Shown piece by piece: positions 63,739 through 64,000 of a stretch of DNA of 64,000 nucleotides. This DNA is from Novipirellula artificiosorum (lineage in GTDB: Bacteria; Planctomycetota; Planctomycetia; Pirellulales; Pirellulaceae): assembly GCF_007860135.1 (NCBI RefSeq), contig NZ_SJPV01000010.1:39115-103114 (forward strand). The letters run 5' to 3'. The position numbers were made by a program, and so were the translations under genes. The notes under the pieces were generated by a model. That model was not told where the DNA came from. It did not search any database and worked only from the letters and a program-made list of their open reading frames with translations. The stretch's first letter is position 1. Every line of letters starts with the position of its first letter.

Positions 63739-64000
63739 GTGAAGGCTTCCCGTCTCGCCCTTTCTGTAAGCACATCTCAACGAGTCATTCCGTGAAACCT
63801 GGCGCAGGCTAGGCCTCTACCGATGCGAGAAATTGTTCCGTTTCTAAGTGCTTGATAATAGAGCGTCTACGCTCTTCACCCTCTCCACTGGGAGAGTCGA
63901 AGGCGAGGCATGAACCTTCCTCGTCAACGTCACATTTCCCACAGACGAGGCGTCCGGTTGAACAAAGGGTGCCTGTAAACGGTGTTTTCGCACCACCAAA
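63739..64000. other. Right-edge intergenic region
   Basis: No gene is seen. A hairpin-like stretch CACCCTCTCCACTGGGAGAGTCGAAGGCG near 63879 (more degenerate form near 47030) resembles an intergenic repeat. Confidence 0.35.

Noticed and set aside
1..64000. CRISPR array, rRNA genes or replication origin
   Set aside because: No regularly spaced short repeats, rRNA-like sequence or DnaA-box cluster was noticed on reading through.

Overview
The window looks like an accessory region of a planctomycete chromosome (Pirellulaceae / Rhodopirellula-like). Supporting signs are the two planctomycete-type ECF sigma factors, the Ser/Thr kinase with TPR repeats, several formylglycine sulfatases, a ThuA/TIM-barrel fusion, Tat-exported Gfo/Idh/MocA oxidoreductase, FecR-LamG anti-sigma-like protein, dockerin remnant, and many exported proteins. 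No ribosomal or central-metabolism genes are present. The assignment rests on protein family resemblance recognised by eye, not on a search.

Layout. (1) 1-2.7 kb, minus strand: a compact operon of a DUF1257/Ycf35-like protein, a DUF2997 protein, a Ycf46-like AAA+ ATPase, a small membrane protein and a lipoprotein that runs off the left edge. A terminator-like hairpin sits between the inferred promoter region and the first gene. (2) 2.9-8.4 kb, plus strand: ECF sigma factor, membrane Ser/Thr kinase with TPRs, and an exported HAF-repeat-like protein. Two copies of one structured RNA-like element lie at 6.95-7.05 and 8.77-8.88 kb. (3) 9.2-16.7 kb: subtilisin-like protease, a transposase/dockerin chimera, DUF1579-like secreted proteins (one broken) and an amidase. 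(4) 16.8-19.4 kb: SGNH hydrolase and a tyrosine recombinase whose 3' end runs into the 3' half of a tRNA-Val(CAC) gene, a former integration site. (5) 19.9-29 kb, minus strand: HEAT-repeat protein, Gfo/Idh/MocA oxidoreductase, ThuA/TIM-barrel protein, sulfatases (one intact, one internally deleted), PKD/nucleoside hydrolase. (6) 29.5-32.4 kb: IS3-type transposase and decayed pieces.

(7) 32.8-51.5 kb is the functional core: a polysaccharide locus with a strong agar/porphyran signature. Plus-strand genes encode GH2, GH16 (EIDIWE motif) and GH50 (beta-agarase-like) enzymes; a convergent minus-strand operon encodes two GH50-like paralogues with altered catalytic positions, a GH117-like (anhydrogalactosidase-type) enzyme and an unassigned clan-A-like glycosidase. 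Divergent from that operon are a secreted BNR-type beta-propeller, an ECF sigma factor and a membrane FecR-LamG protein that looks like its anti-sigma/glycan sensor. Together these could cut agar-type galactans, release anhydrogalactose and galactose, and couple expression to an extracytoplasmic signal. No SusC/SusD pair is seen.

(8) 51.5-59.6 kb mixes an internally deleted IS66 element with fused and broken fragments (AI-2E transporter/glycosidase, beta-helix proteins, DUF4038-type glycosidase) around two intact enzymes, a BNR sialidase-like protein and a GH115-like alpha-glucuronidase. (9) 59.6-63.7 kb: a lipoprotein lipase-like alpha/beta hydrolase and a GAF-histidine kinase/NarL-type response regulator pair with overlapping stop and start codons. 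The abundance of chimeric ORFs and partial genes marks the region as highly recombined.
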